Below are positions 6,883-12,012 of a stretch of DNA of 14,398 nt, piece after piece. A model generated the notes under the pieces. It saw nothing but the letters and a program-made list of their open reading frames with translations, made no database searches and was not told the DNA's origin. The first letter of the stretch is position 1. Each line of letters opens with the position of its first letter. The DNA comes from Thermoprotei archaeon (lineage in GTDB: Archaea; Thermoproteota; Thermoprotei_A; Sulfolobales; Ignisphaeraceae), in the NCBI GenBank assembly GCA_003661775.1, contig QMWT01000017.1, positions 1 to 14,398 of the forward strand, written 5' to 3'. A program made the position numbers and the translations under genes.

Positions 6883-8051
6883 TGCTAGACGTGATCAAGT
6901 GGCTCAAGAAGCTGAAGGAAGCGATAACCCAAATGTCAGACCTGATATACGCACACAAGGGCAGGCACAAGCCAGGAGGAGCAGACGCCCTCTTCCCAGC
7001 CGACTTCAACATAGAGCCTGCAAGCGACAACACCTACGACCTCGGCACGTCAAGCTACAGATGGCGGAACCTTGAGCTTGCAGGCTACGGCAACCTCGGA
7101 AGCCTAAGAATAGGCGGAACCGAAGTTATAACTTCCGGAAGGGTATTACAGAACGTAACTTCAATTGCTCAATCCTTACTTCCAGATACAGATAATACTA
7201 GAGATTTGGGGAGTGACAGCTATGAATGGAGACATGCATACATAAGAGGTATTTTATATGGAAATAGTTACTATACTTATGACCAAGCTGGTAATAGAGT
7301 TCAGTTTCTTATAAGAGCGGTGGCAGCACCAAACACACACTTCCATATTTTCCCAAATTACACTAAGCCAGCAGACGCTACGGACATCACAGTTTGGTTC
7401 GGATATAACTCAGAGATACTAAAATATGAATTTAAGAGCAAGTGGACTGGTTCAAACGTGTCTTTACTATCGTTAAGGGGTGATGAACTAGTAAATTATT
7501 CTAGGAGTTTCTTGCCTTTCTCTGATAATGCCTATGACATAGGCTCTTCAAGCTACGCTTGGCGGCGCATCTTCGGATATGTACACCGCTTCGTTCCGAC
7601 TTCCCCTCCAGCTAGCCCGTTTGAGGGCGACGTTATCTACGACACAGCAGACAAAGCCCTCAAAGTCTTCAACGGCACGGATTGGTTGCCCGTAGGCAGG
7701 GTAGTCGTCCCATTAGTCTTCGACGACACCCAAAAGTCCGTCTCCGGCACAACCGAAACCGAGGTCAAACACTTCAGGTTCTCCAAGACCTCAAGCTACA
7801 CCAACTGGAAGAAGCTGACGGTTGTAGCTTCCCTATGGGTTGACGGCGGGACTGGCACGCTCAAAATCTACATTAACGATGAAACATCACCAAGGCTATC
7901 CCTATCAACTACCAACACTAGCGAGTCAGTTGTCTCAGGTGAGATAGACATAAGCGATTTAGGTGAGGGAGTACATACTTTACGTGTTAAGCTGGTGAAC
8001 GATGGAAGCTACAACACCTACACGGAGCTGTTGGAGGTATACGCACAATGA
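6882..8051 (+). CDS. Tail fibre protein with GRHKPGGADAL motif and DLG-SSY-WR repeats
   Basis: ATG 6882 overlaps the previous TAA by one base, and GGGGAGGGG (6864-6872) precedes it. The 389-residue protein starts with a helix (MLDVIKWLKKLKEAITQMSD). It then has AHKGRHKPGGADALFPAD (24-41), the '[SG]RHxPGGxDxL' motif typical of phage tail fibres. Three copies of [ST]DNxxD[LI]G-(S/T)-S-Y-x-W-R lie at residues 48-62, 103-117 and 214-228, as in fibres with fold-back trimeric repeats. Residues 241-263 (PASPFEGDVIYDTADKALKV) resemble the 'G-xx-Y-D-T-x-xxxL-xV-x-xG' collar motif of fibre tips. The C-terminal 110 residues are a beta-sandwich. The middle (about 7125-7510) has AT-rich codons unlike its flanks. 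It ends by overlapping the first Cys-rich gene (ATGA), so translation is coupled. Confidence 0.8.
   Translation: MLDVIKWLKKLKEAITQMSDLIYAHKGRHKPGGADALFPADFNIEPASDNTYDLGTSSYRWRNLELAGYGNLGSLRIGGTEVITSGRVLQNVTSIAQSLLPDTDNTRDLGSDSYEWRHAYIRGILYGNSYYTYDQAGNRVQFLIRAVAAPNTHFHIFPNYTKPADATDITVWFGYNSEILKYEFKSKWTGSNVSLLSLRGDELVNYSRSFLPFSDNAYDIGSSSYAWRRIFGYVHRFVPTSPPASPFEGDVIYDTADKALKVFNGTDWLPVGRVVVPLVFDDTQKSVSGTTETEVKHFRFSKTSSYTNWKKLTVVASLWVDGGTGTLKIYINDETSPRLSLSTTNTSESVVSGEIDISDLGEGVHTLRVKLVNDGSYNTYTELLEVYAQ
7023..7574 (+). repeat. Three dispersed SDNTYDLG-SSYxWR fibre repeats
   Basis: The copies begin at fibre residues 48 (SDNTYDLGTSSYRWR), 103 (TDNTRDLGSDSYEWR) and 214 (SDNAYDIGSSSYAWR). The first and third are written in GC-rich codons and the second in AT-rich codons, although the encoded residues are similar. 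This argues that the middle copy came from another source. Confidence 0.7.
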
Positions 8052-8488
8052 GCATAGACGTTAGGACTTGCTATGAATGTCAGGTATGCTACTCCTGCCA
8101 GTCATGCGACGCATGTCAAAAGTGCAACACCTCATGCTACTACTGCTACGGCTGTCAGAGCTGCAACACATGTCAGGTCAGGTACAGCTGTGCAACCTGC
8201 TACTCCTGCCAAAAATGTTATGGGACGTGCCAAAACTGCAACACCTGCCAGAAGTGCAACACTTCATGCTACTCGTGCAATTCATGTCAATCCTGTTACT
8301 CATGTCAGATATGTGAGGCAACCTGCTATGGCTCATGCATGAATTGTCAATCATGTGTATCCTGCCAGAACTGCAATACATGTCAATCATGTGATATTGG
8401 ATGTTACCTTTGCTTCACATGTGAGGTGTGCGCTCAATGTCAAGTCTGCGATTCATGTCAATTATGCTACGACTATGATGGGTGGTGA
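8048..8488 (+). CDS. Cysteine-every-third-residue repeat protein A
   Basis: ATG 8048 overlaps the stop of the fibre gene by 4 bases, and GGAGGT (8034-8039) lies 8 bases upstream. Of 146 residues, 42 are Cys, from residue 8 to 140. Almost all are spaced CxxC, with occasional CxxxC steps at 26-30, 57-61, 70-74, 89-93, 93-97 and 115-119. Between Cys residues the fill is mainly Gln-Ser, Tyr-Ser, Asn-Thr and Gln-Lys. One expected Cys is Arg (residue 45). A short Cys-free start (MSIDVRT) resembles that of the next gene (MSLNVRR); there is no signal peptide or membrane segment. A radical SAM/SPASM enzyme lies downstream in the same operon. I infer a substrate for thioether or other Cys modification, or a metal/Fe-S binding rod. 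I do not recognise a named family. Confidence 0.85.
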   Translation: MSIDVRTCYECQVCYSCQSCDACQKCNTSCYYCYGCQSCNTCQVRYSCATCYSCQKCYGTCQNCNTCQKCNTSCYSCNSCQSCYSCQICEATCYGSCMNCQSCVSCQNCNTCQSCDIGCYLCFTCEVCAQCQVCDSCQLCYDYDGW

Positions 8489-8493
8489 AGTAA

Positions 8494-8976
8494 ATGTCGT
8501 TGAACGTTAGGAGGAGGGCCGTCAAGACCCCTGACCTGAGGGACGTCGAATGTGAGTCATGCGAGTACTGCTACACATGCGACCAATGCTACGCCTGCTA
8601 CGGATCATGTGAATCATGCCAATCATGTGTAGGATGCCAATCATGTTATAGCTGTCAAAGGTGCAATGCCTCATGTTACCGATGCTACTCATGCCAAGCA
8701 TGCAATACATGCCAATCATGTTATTCATGTTATGGCTCGTGTGAAACATGCCAGTCATGCGTATCCTGCGAAAATTGCAACACCTGCCAGTTATGCAATG
8801 TGGCGTGTTTCTATTGTCAAACTTGCCAGTCCTGCAATGCTTGTCAGGTATGTGCTACCTGTCAAGGTTATTGTGATGTATGTGCTATATGTTATTCCTG
8901 TGAGAGTTGCGTCTCATGTGAGACTTGCAACACATGCATGACTTGCTATCAATCATGCATTGTAGGCTACTACTGA
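8494..8976 (+). CDS. Cysteine-every-third-residue repeat protein B (22-residue super-repeat)
   Basis: ATG 8494 lies 5 bases after GGTGGTGA (8481-8488), which covers the previous stop. The product has 160 residues with 44 Cys. A Cys-free leader of 19 residues (MSLNVRRRAVKTPDLRDVE) precedes an uninterrupted CxxC ladder from residue 20 to 155. The single-residue expansions (CxxxC) fall at 35-39, 57-61, 79-83, 101-105 and 123-127, exactly 22 residues apart. Each unit is thus six CxxC steps plus one CxxxC step. The last CxxxC (151-155) breaks this rhythm. The tail is CIVGYY. The leader is longer and more basic than in protein A and could be the recognition segment for the SPASM enzyme. Structure and chemistry are inference; the periodicity is directly visible. 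Confidence 0.85.
   Translation: MSLNVRRRAVKTPDLRDVECESCEYCYTCDQCYACYGSCESCQSCVGCQSCYSCQRCNASCYRCYSCQACNTCQSCYSCYGSCETCQSCVSCENCNTCQLCNVACFYCQTCQSCNACQVCATCQGYCDVCAICYSCESCVSCETCNTCMTCYQSCIVGYY
8596..8859 (+). repeat. Four 22-residue (66-base) units in Cys protein B
   Basis: Residues 35-122 comprise four units, each starting at the first Cys of a CxxxC step (35, 57, 79, 101), with a further boundary at 123. At DNA level, TGY codons recur every 9 bases, with phrases such as TGCCAATCATGT repeated. The DNA copies are not identical, so selection appears to act on Cys spacing. Confidence 0.85.
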
Positions 8977-8981
8977 ACCCA

Positions 8982-9012
8982 TACTGTTAATAAGGGAGGA
9001 GTTACGACAGTA
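8982..9012 (+). promoter_or_regulatory. Orphan Shine-Dalgarno in a possible hairpin loop
   Basis: TACTGT (8982-8987) is complementary to ACAGTA (9007-9012). The 19-base loop contains AAGGGAGGAG (8992-9001), a near-perfect ribosome binding site. No ATG, GTG or TTG follows at useful distance; the next gene starts at 9029 behind its own GGGGGTG (9017-9023). This could be a translational control element for the third Cys gene, or a relic of a lost start. Confidence 0.3.
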
Positions 9013-9028
9013 AATTGGGGGTGTTGAG

Positions 9029-9361
9029 GTGTCCTGTATCAGCTGTTATGAATGCCAGAACTGCTATGAGTGTCAGACATGCATAAAGTGCGAGGGGTCA
9101 TGCGAGTCCTGCCAAGTCTGCGTGGCATGTGAAACAGGTGTCGCACAACCTACATCACGACAGCCTCCACCACAGCCACGATTCCAGCCTCAACCTAGAT
9201 TTCAGCCTATACCACCGAACCAGCTGATGGCTAGGATTGAGGAGCTGAGCTCGAAGGTTGATAAGCTTTTGGACAGCATATCGATGCTGATCAGAGTCCT
9301 ACAGCCAAGGGTCGAGAGGCGATGCGAGCTTGACAGGGGCAGGCTTGAGGCTACCAGATAG
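9029..9361 (+). CDS. Cys-repeat / Pro-Gln linker / coiled-coil fusion protein C
   Basis: GTG 9029 is the only reasonable start: an in-frame stop lies at 9011 and GGGGGTG (9017-9023) is 5 bases upstream. The 110-residue product has three parts. Residues 3-34 carry 11 Cys in the same CxxC ladder (MSCISCYECQNCYECQ...) with one CxxxC at 21-25. Residues 38-64 are a Pro/Gln linker with a duplicated QPRFQP. Residues 66-96 (LMARIEELSSKVDKLLDSIS) form a heptad-patterned coiled coil. It therefore looks like an oligomeric anchor displaying a short Cys rod, or an adaptor between the Cys proteins and another partner. Its 3' end overlaps the radical SAM gene, so the two are translationally coupled. Confidence 0.8.
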   Translation: MSCISCYECQNCYECQTCIKCEGSCESCQVCVACETGVAQPTSRQPPPQPRFQPQPRFQPIPPNQLMARIEELSSKVDKLLDSISMLIRVLQPRVERRCELDRGRLEATR

Positions 9362-10511
9362 GTTCGGCAACGTCACGGCTTGGGCTACTTGCAGATGCAA
9401 TTTGGCTTGTGACTACTGCTACGTCTACAAGCTCCATCCAAACCAGCCGAGAGCAGACATGGACGAGGAGACGATAAGAGCCCTCCTAGAGTTCGCCAAG
9501 AACCATATGATCAAGCCAGCCGAAATATGGTGGTTCGGCGGAGAGCCAACAGTTGTCTGGAAAGACGTAATAGTTAGGGCAGTCGAAATAGCTGAAGAAA
9601 TGGGAATGAAGATCGGGTGGACACCTCAACACGACGTGAAGTTCGGGTTCACGACCAACGCCACACTATTAGACGAAGCTAAGGTCGAGCTCATGAAGAG
9701 GTATCAGTTCGGCGTTTTGATATCGATTGACGGCACCGAGGAGAAACACGACAAACACAGGAAGTACCATGATGGAAGGGGCACGTTCAAAGAGGTCTGG
9801 AGGGCGATACAGCTAGTCCGCAAGCACCTAAACCCGAACCCGCAGTTGAGGTGGACTGTTTCACCAGACAACTTGGATGGATTGGCGGATGACATCAAAT
9901 GGTTTGTGGAGCAAGGCTTGACTGCCCTGGCTTGCGACCCAGTCTATGAATGCAAGTGGTACGAGGAGGACTACGAGAAGTTCAGAAGAGAGATGATCAA
10001 GCTTAGGGGCTACATGATACAGTGGGCTAGGAGAGGCGTCCTACCCTTCATATTATCGGTCAGGAAGGCTTCCGAGGTCTGGCTGGCGATGAACAGGGGT
10101 TGGAGCTGGACGGATAGATGCGGTTTAGCTCAAGGGGGAATAGGGCTAGACGTCAACGGCGACATATATCCCTGCCACCGCTTCGTAGACACCCACGATC
10201 CAACGTTGGTCTTGGGCAACGTCAAGACGGGAATAGACCAAGAGAAGAGGATCAGGTTAAACGTGTATTGGCGTGAGTGCAGACCTTATTGTGAAGACCC
10301 CTCCATGTGCTTTGAATGCCTATACCGACCTGCATGCAATGGAGGATGCTTGGCTATCAACTGGGACTTGTTCGGCGACATGCATGTGGTTCCCGAGTCC
10401 TACTGTAGGATAGCAAACATAGCGGTCGAGGTCTTCACGCCCTTCCACAACTTGATGGTGTGGGAGGGCAATGAGGCTTACAGGAGGACTTACCTAAACG
10501 TCAGGCTATAA
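9330..10511 (+). CDS. Radical SAM/SPASM peptide-modifying enzyme (anSME/SCIFF-maturase-like)
   Basis: The product has 393 residues from TTG 9330; TTG 9345, 5 bases after AGGGG (9335-9339), is at least as likely. The SAM cluster motif is C23-x3-C27-x2-C30 (CNLACDYC), followed by FGGEP (69-73), TTNAT (108-112) and ISIDG (131-135), all classic radical SAM strand motifs. The C-terminal SPASM domain has C264 (DRCG), GxxxDxNGDIYPCHRF with C282, then C327-x2-C330-x5-C336-x3-C340 and C359, ligands for two auxiliary [4Fe-4S] clusters. C317 and C321 are extra. The layout matches anaerobic sulfatase-maturing enzymes and thioether-forming SPASM maturases; no sulfatase gene is present. It overlaps the Cys-repeat/coiled-coil gene, so the three Cys-repeat proteins are the obvious candidate substrates. 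The family assignment is firm; the substrate is inference. Confidence 0.92.
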   Translation: MTGAGLRLPDRFGNVTAWATCRCNLACDYCYVYKLHPNQPRADMDEETIRALLEFAKNHMIKPAEIWWFGGEPTVVWKDVIVRAVEIAEEMGMKIGWTPQHDVKFGFTTNATLLDEAKVELMKRYQFGVLISIDGTEEKHDKHRKYHDGRGTFKEVWRAIQLVRKHLNPNPQLRWTVSPDNLDGLADDIKWFVEQGLTALACDPVYECKWYEEDYEKFRREMIKLRGYMIQWARRGVLPFILSVRKASEVWLAMNRGWSWTDRCGLAQGGIGLDVNGDIYPCHRFVDTHDPTLVLGNVKTGIDQEKRIRLNVYWRECRPYCEDPSMCFECLYRPACNGGCLAINWDLFGDMHVVPESYCRIANIAVEVFTPFHNLMVWEGNEAYRRTYLNVRL

Positions 10512-10725
10512 GCGACAAGACGAACGAAGCAATTGAAGCTACGACGAAGCCTATCGTGAACTCAATCATCTGCCTAGACGGCCTATCCCTAGTCTCAATA
10601 TAATCAAACGTCTGGTAAACTATGAAGAGCACTACCAATACACACGATATTACAGGGTTTATCCAACTAAAAAATCCCGACAAAGCACCCATAAACACAT
10701 GGGCCAATAGGTCTCTGAGAGCCAT
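10501..10725 (-). CDS. Small membrane protein, leaderless and convergent
   Basis: The start is ATG 10725, preceded in frame by TTG 10728. No ribosome binding site is visible, but a TATA box lies about 28 bases upstream, as for a leaderless archaeal mRNA. The 74-residue product has a long hydrophobic N-terminal stretch (about residues 9-38, around INPVISCVLVVLFIVY), a polar loop (DYIETRDRPSRQM, 41-53) and a C-terminal membrane helix (IEFTIGFVVASIASFVLSLI, 54-73). The size and two-helix layout fit a holin or superinfection-exclusion type protein, but no specific family is recognised. It reads against the tail operon and overlaps the last 11 bases of the radical SAM gene, so it is independently controlled. 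Confidence 0.72.
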   Translation of the reverse strand: MALRDLLAHVFMGALSGFFSWINPVISCVLVVLFIVYQTFDYIETRDRPSRQMIEFTIGFVVASIASFVLSLIA

Positions 10726-10728
10726 CAA

Positions 10729-10747
10729 ACGTTACAAACTATAACGT
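10729..10747. promoter_or_regulatory. Inverted repeat, candidate operator
   Basis: ACGTTA (10729-10734) and TAACGT (10742-10747) form a perfect 6-base inverted repeat with a 7-base spacer. It sits between the TATA box and start codon of the minus-strand membrane gene, so a bound dimer would block transcription initiation. The ribbon-helix-helix protein (1253-1414) or the protein at 13797-14291 are possible ligands; this is inference. Confidence 0.4.
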
Positions 10748-10750
10748 CAA

Positions 10751-10756
10751 TATAAG
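10751..10756 (-). promoter_or_regulatory. TATA box for the leaderless membrane gene
   Basis: On the minus strand the sequence reads AAAGCTTATATTGACG, with the CTTATA core centred about 28 bases before ATG 10725. That distance places initiation at or next to the start codon. Confidence 0.55.
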
Positions 10757-10793
10757 CTTTCTCGGGCTTGCGTTTTCAAGCTGATGGAGCGAG

Positions 10794-10806
10794 AAAATTA
10801 TTTAGG
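10794..10806 (+). promoter_or_regulatory. Candidate TATA box for the small-gene block
   Basis: AAAATTATTTAGG is the best AT-rich element before the plus-strand genes beginning at 10859. It would start a transcript near 10825-10830 with a leader of about 30 bases. The two promoters at 10751 and 10794 diverge from one short intergenic region. Confidence 0.35.
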
Positions 10807-10858
10807 AGCAGAGACATGAAAAATGATGTAAATGTGTCTTTAGAGCTGTGTGGTTGTG

Positions 10859-10993
10859 ATGGCGTTGCCGTGCCCAATATGTGGGGGGTACCTAAAGTAC
10901 GATGCCGTTGTTGGTAGATATTACTGTCCTAGATGTGGTTGGAAGGAATACGCACTAGAGGTGCCAGTTAGAGATGAAGAAGACGATGACTAG
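10859..10993 (+). CDS. Zinc-ribbon miniprotein (44 aa)
   Basis: ATG 10859 is chosen from two nearby GTG alternatives (10850, 10856); an in-frame stop lies at 10841. The product has CPICG (residues 5-9) and CPRCGW (23-28), a classical zinc ribbon with two zinc-binding knuckles separated by 14 residues. A short hydrophobic/charged stretch and a poly-acidic end (RDEEDDD) follow. Such single-ribbon proteins occur throughout archaeal virus genomes and are presumed to bind nucleic acid or proteins; the acidic tail argues more for a protein partner. It overlaps the next gene by 20 bases in a different frame. Confidence 0.75.
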   Translation: MALPCPICGGYLKYDAVVGRYYCPRCGWKEYALEVPVRDEEDDD

Positions 10994-11159
10994 CCTGCTC
11001 GATAACATAAAGAGGACGACCATGGCGAACGTGGTGGCGGCGATACTCGTCGTCGCGGGCATGATCTACGCGATCTACACCAACAACACAGATTTAGTGA
11101 CGTTTCTCGCGGGTGCAGGAGTCGGCTACCTGTTCAAGAGGTGGACCGAGCAACGGTGA
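10974..11159 (+). CDS. Small two-helix membrane protein
   Basis: The 61-residue product starts at ATG 10974 inside the zinc-ribbon gene. A basic N-terminus (MKKTMTSLLDNIKRTT) precedes hydrophobic segment 1 (ANVVAAILVVAGMIYAIY, 18-35), a short polar turn (TNNTD) and hydrophobic segment 2 (LVTFLAGAGVGYLFKRW, 41-57), ending with positive residues. The hairpin topology with charged ends resembles small holins and phage membrane proteins, but I assign no family. ATG 10986 is an alternative start. The stop overlaps the ribosome binding site GAGGTG (11158-11163) of the next gene, so it is part of the same transcript. Confidence 0.72.
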   Translation: MKKTMTSLLDNIKRTTMANVVAAILVVAGMIYAIYTNNTDLVTFLAGAGVGYLFKRWTEQR

Positions 11160-11169
11160 GGTGGTATAG

Positions 11170-11343
11170 ATGCAGGTCTTAGCAATAGTAAAGCATGTTA
11201 GGTCGATAACCAAGTGCAATATGTGCTTCGAGCCCAGACCGTGTGTGGTGCTAACCGTTGACTGCGGTGACAGGAGGATCGAGCTATCGATATGCATTAA
11301 ATGCCTGATGGAGATGGTTGAGAAGCTTAGGCAGGCGTTATGA
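11170..11343 (+). CDS. Six-cysteine small protein, likely zinc-binding (57 aa)
   Basis: ATG 11170 lies 6 bases after GAGGTG (11158-11163). The product has Cys at 16, 19, 25, 32, 42 and 45: CNMC near the start, two isolated Cys, then CIKC before a C-terminal helix (LMEMVEKLRQAL). The two CxxC pairs around a small beta segment (VVLTVDCGDRRIELSI) fit a treble-clef or ribbon-type zinc finger. The function is unknown; binding to DNA or protein is inferred. Its TGA lies 12 bases before the next TTG start. Confidence 0.75.
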   Translation: MQVLAIVKHVRSITKCNMCFEPRPCVVLTVDCGDRRIELSICIKCLMEMVEKLRQAL

Positions 11344-11354
11344 GGGGATAGCTG

Positions 11355-11663
11355 TTGGATCATGTGATGATAGCGATGTACTGCCCCAGATGCCTACACA
11401 TAATAGCGTCGGGAGATCTTACGAAGGGAACGCTGACTCTCTGGGTGAAGGACGTCGGGAAGGTAGTCCTGACACCAAACGATATATGGATGGTAGTTCC
11501 TAGGTTCTGCCCGTTCTGCGGCGAGCCCTTTAAATCGGTTGATGACTACAGTAGAATCGGTGAGGGCCTTGTCTTTGGAGGAGAAGGTTCTGGAATACTA
11601 CCAAAGGGGCAGGAGACCGTTAAGCAAGGAGGAGATCGAGGACGCGTTGGCGAGACTGCCTAG
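11355..11663 (+). CDS. Zinc-ribbon protein with long 3' overlap
   Basis: TTG 11355 lies about 6 bases after GAGGGGAT (11342-11349). The 102-residue product has CPRC (10-13) and CPFC (52-55), a zinc ribbon whose 38-residue spacing holds a beta hairpin (TLTLWVKDVGKVVL). After residue 60 the sequence becomes Gly-rich and low in pattern (GEGLVFGGEGSGILPKGQ), because it reads in another frame of the following metallopeptidase gene. No earlier stop exists, so the overlap is real unless there is a frameshift. The folded part is probably residues 1-60. A nucleic-acid or protein-binding role is inferred. Confidence 0.65.
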   Translation: MDHVMIAMYCPRCLHIIASGDLTKGTLTLWVKDVGKVVLTPNDIWMVVPRFCPFCGEPFKSVDDYSRIGEGLVFGGEGSGILPKGQETVKQGGDRGRVGETA

Positions 11664-12012
11664 GATGTTCAGAGTTCCGAAGAAGATATACGTGATAGAC
11701 GGCGTCGTGAAGGCAGACGGTGCAGGAGTCGGCTTCTTCAGGACAGCTACCGACTACATAGTTTTGACTCCTCTATCAGACCTCGACACCTTGTACCATG
11801 AGGTTGCCCACTACAACGGCTTGGGAGAGATAGCAGCAAACATCATAGGCAAACTGTTCTCGTGCCTGTGTAGACCTAGAGTTAGGAGGGTCAGGTACAG
11901 GGAAATGATGGAGAGGGGAGACGAGGTAGCGAGGAAGTTAGGTTTGATGCCGGCTTGGGCTAGCATGTTACCGCCGGAGGTGAAGGTATATGTCCTCGAG
12001 GAGGATTTATAG
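11575..12012 (+). CDS. Putative HEVAH zinc metallopeptidase
   Basis: The frame is open from TTG 11539 (ATG 11542). I prefer TTG 11575 because GGTGAGG (11559-11565) lies 9 bases upstream; other starts are possible. The product is 145 residues from 11575. It contains a helical N-terminus (EEKVLEYYQRGRRPLSKEEI) and a beta region with IYVIDGVVKADGAGVGFFRT. The active-site helix follows, LYHEVAHYNGLGEIAANI: two His zinc ligands and the catalytic Glu of HExxH, with a Glu six residues after the second His as possible third ligand. The C-terminus is basic, then hydrophobic. The small size suits a phage-type minimal metallopeptidase. It might process a virion or Cys-repeat precursor, which is inference. 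Its end overlaps the next gene by 23 bases. Confidence 0.7.
   Translation: MEEKVLEYYQRGRRPLSKEEIEDALARLPRMFRVPKKIYVIDGVVKADGAGVGFFRTATDYIVLTPLSDLDTLYHEVAHYNGLGEIAANIIGKLFSCLCRPRVRRVRYREMMERGDEVARKLGLMPAWASMLPPEVKVYVLEEDL

Noticed and set aside
8073..8941. Several long alternative frames on both strands over the Cys-ladder genes
   Set aside because: The 9-base TGY periodicity removes stop codons from other frames; the His/Ala/Met-rich products are shadows without ribosome sites.
8048..8976. CRISPR-like repeat array or metallothionein
   Set aside because: The DNA repeats are short, in frame and imperfect, with no spacers, so not CRISPR. The Cys content and strict spacing over 140 residues go beyond metallothioneins, though metal binding remains possible.
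9330..10511. Enzyme being a true sulfatase-maturing enzyme
   Set aside because: The sequence pattern fits, but no sulfatase with a CxPxR or SxPxR motif is encoded in the window and the neighbours are Cys-repeat proteins.
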